IMG/VR virus record: IMGVR_UViG_3300042382_000381
Span: 1 to 51,102 of that record
DNA: 51,102 nucleotides
Source of the DNA: a virus
Strand: one strand, 5' to 3'
In this document: positions 50,544-51,102 of the stretch, piece by piece
Layout: each line of letters opens with the position of its first letter
Position numbering within the stretch: the first letter of the stretch is position 1
Notes under the pieces: generated by a model
What the model saw: only the letters and a program-made list of their open reading frames with translations
Told to the model about the DNA's origin: nothing
Database searches by the model: none
Translations under genes and position numbers: made by a program

Positions 50544-51102
50544 GTGGCGAATAAAGACTTTGTAGTCAAGAATAGCTTAATCGTTGGCGACACCGCTACG
50601 ATCAATGGCGTACAAATTGATCTTTCTAACGCCACTTCTGGTCAAGTTCTAAAATTTGATGGATCTAAATTTGCTCCAGCAGCAGACAATATAGATCCAG
50701 TAGTCAGTACCTACTCCCAAACTATAGGCGATGGCACAAACTCTACATATGTTGTAGATCATTATTTGGGTACTAAAAATATTTCTGTTATAGTCAGAGA
50801 TGCAAATAGCCCTTATGATACTGTTGCGGTTAGATGGGAAGCAACAACAACTAACTCTATAACATTAGACTTTTCTACAGCTGTATCAGCTTCATCTAGA
50901 AGGGTTTTTATAGCCTCAGCTGGAACACTTAGTTACTACACCTCAACCATAGGGGATGGAACAAGTTCTAGCATAGATCTAGTTCATAATCTAGGCTCTA
51001 GAGATGTTTACGCTACAGTCGTAAATTCAGATTCTCCTTATGAAATTGTTGAAGTTGGAGTCCTTGCACCAAGTGCAAATAAACTTACTTTAGACTTTAG
51101 CA
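50544..51102 (+). CDS. Tail fibre protein, cut by the window edge
   Basis: GTG start with AGAGGG upstream at a long spacing (13 nt). 186 codons are visible. MANKDFVVKNSLIVGDTATI is a fibre N-terminal type, and ATSGQVLKFDGSKFAP repeats a segment of the 47604 fibre. Two paralogous TIGDGT...HNLG units follow. Continues beyond 51102. Confidence 0.75.
   Translation, partial: MANKDFVVKNSLIVGDTATINGVQIDLSNATSGQVLKFDGSKFAPAADNIDPVVSTYSQTIGDGTNSTYVVDHYLGTKNISVIVRDANSPYDTVAVRWEATTTNSITLDFSTAVSASSRRVFIASAGTLSYYTSTIGDGTSSSIDLVHNLGSRDVYATVVNSDSPYEIVEVGVLAPSANKLTLDFS

Noticed and set aside
16764-51102. Global reassignment of CGG to glycine or to stop
   Set aside because: CGG is read in frame as Arg in early genes (4736, 7387, 10089), and at the late sites a triplet Gly reading would not restore the frame; a +1 shift is needed.
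1-51102. tRNA, tmRNA, CRISPR array, integrase, insertion sequences, reverse transcriptase/DGR
   Set aside because: Looked for cloverleaf-like segments, regular spaced repeats and recombinase or RT motifs; none seen by eye. A software scan would be more sensitive.

Overview
This window looks like about 51 kb of a tailed double-stranded DNA phage (Caudoviricetes) genome with low-to-moderate GC. The evidence is a terminase large subunit, portal, prohead protease/scaffold, major capsid protein and a large set of fibre genes, with no ribosomal RNA, tRNA, integrase or cellular housekeeping operon. Strong Shine-Dalgarno sites (AAGGAGG), sigma70-type promoters, a membrane-anchored LysM-like protein and a PASTA-like segment suggest a Gram-positive, perhaps actinobacterial, host. 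The host call is inference only. No tape-measure gene was recognised, so the tail type is unresolved.

Layout. (1) 1-13,259, minus strand, early/accessory region. It holds a HicA-like small protein, two proteins with SSB-like acidic C-terminal tails, a packed string of tiny overlapping membrane or coiled-coil genes (1,997-3,492), a multi-hairpin RNA candidate between terminators (3,912-4,020), and two very long genes (4,969-9,156 and 9,183-11,318). These carry SLOG, NADAR, Arr-like ADP-ribosyltransferase and PcfJ-like domains. Small membrane proteins follow. (2) 13,260-13,619 is a palindrome-rich divergent control region. (3) 13,620-16,763 carries small genes on both strands and recA. (4) 16,764-51,102, plus strand, is the late region: a ClpA/B-type AAA+ ATPase, a Cys-cluster TerS-like candidate, a 1,234-aa protein with a DnaQ-like exonuclease signature, Gly/Ala-rich proteins, TerL, tail/fibre proteins, portal, glycosyltransferase, protease with nested scaffold, decoration and capsid proteins, then connector and fibre genes with GNAT, zinc-ribbon and tandem 2-oxoglutarate oxygenase genes between them.

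Two patterns deserve attention. First, three late genes are interrupted by four apparent +1 frameshifts, and all four fall exactly on a CGG codon. In each case skipping the C gives a GGN (Gly) codon and restores a long homologous frame. I found no other in-frame CGG codon in the plus-strand late genes. This is either programmed +1 recoding or a striking systematic sequence error. Second, in the 4,969-11,632 block the domains of the long ORFs are each preceded by a consensus ribosome-binding site and an in-frame ATG but have no stop codon between them. It looks like an operon fused into polyprotein-like genes that kept their internal start signals. The same block joins ADP-ribosylation writer-like (Arr) and eraser-like (NADAR) domains with a nucleotide-sensing SLOG domain, which fits a phage counter-defence or host-takeover module.
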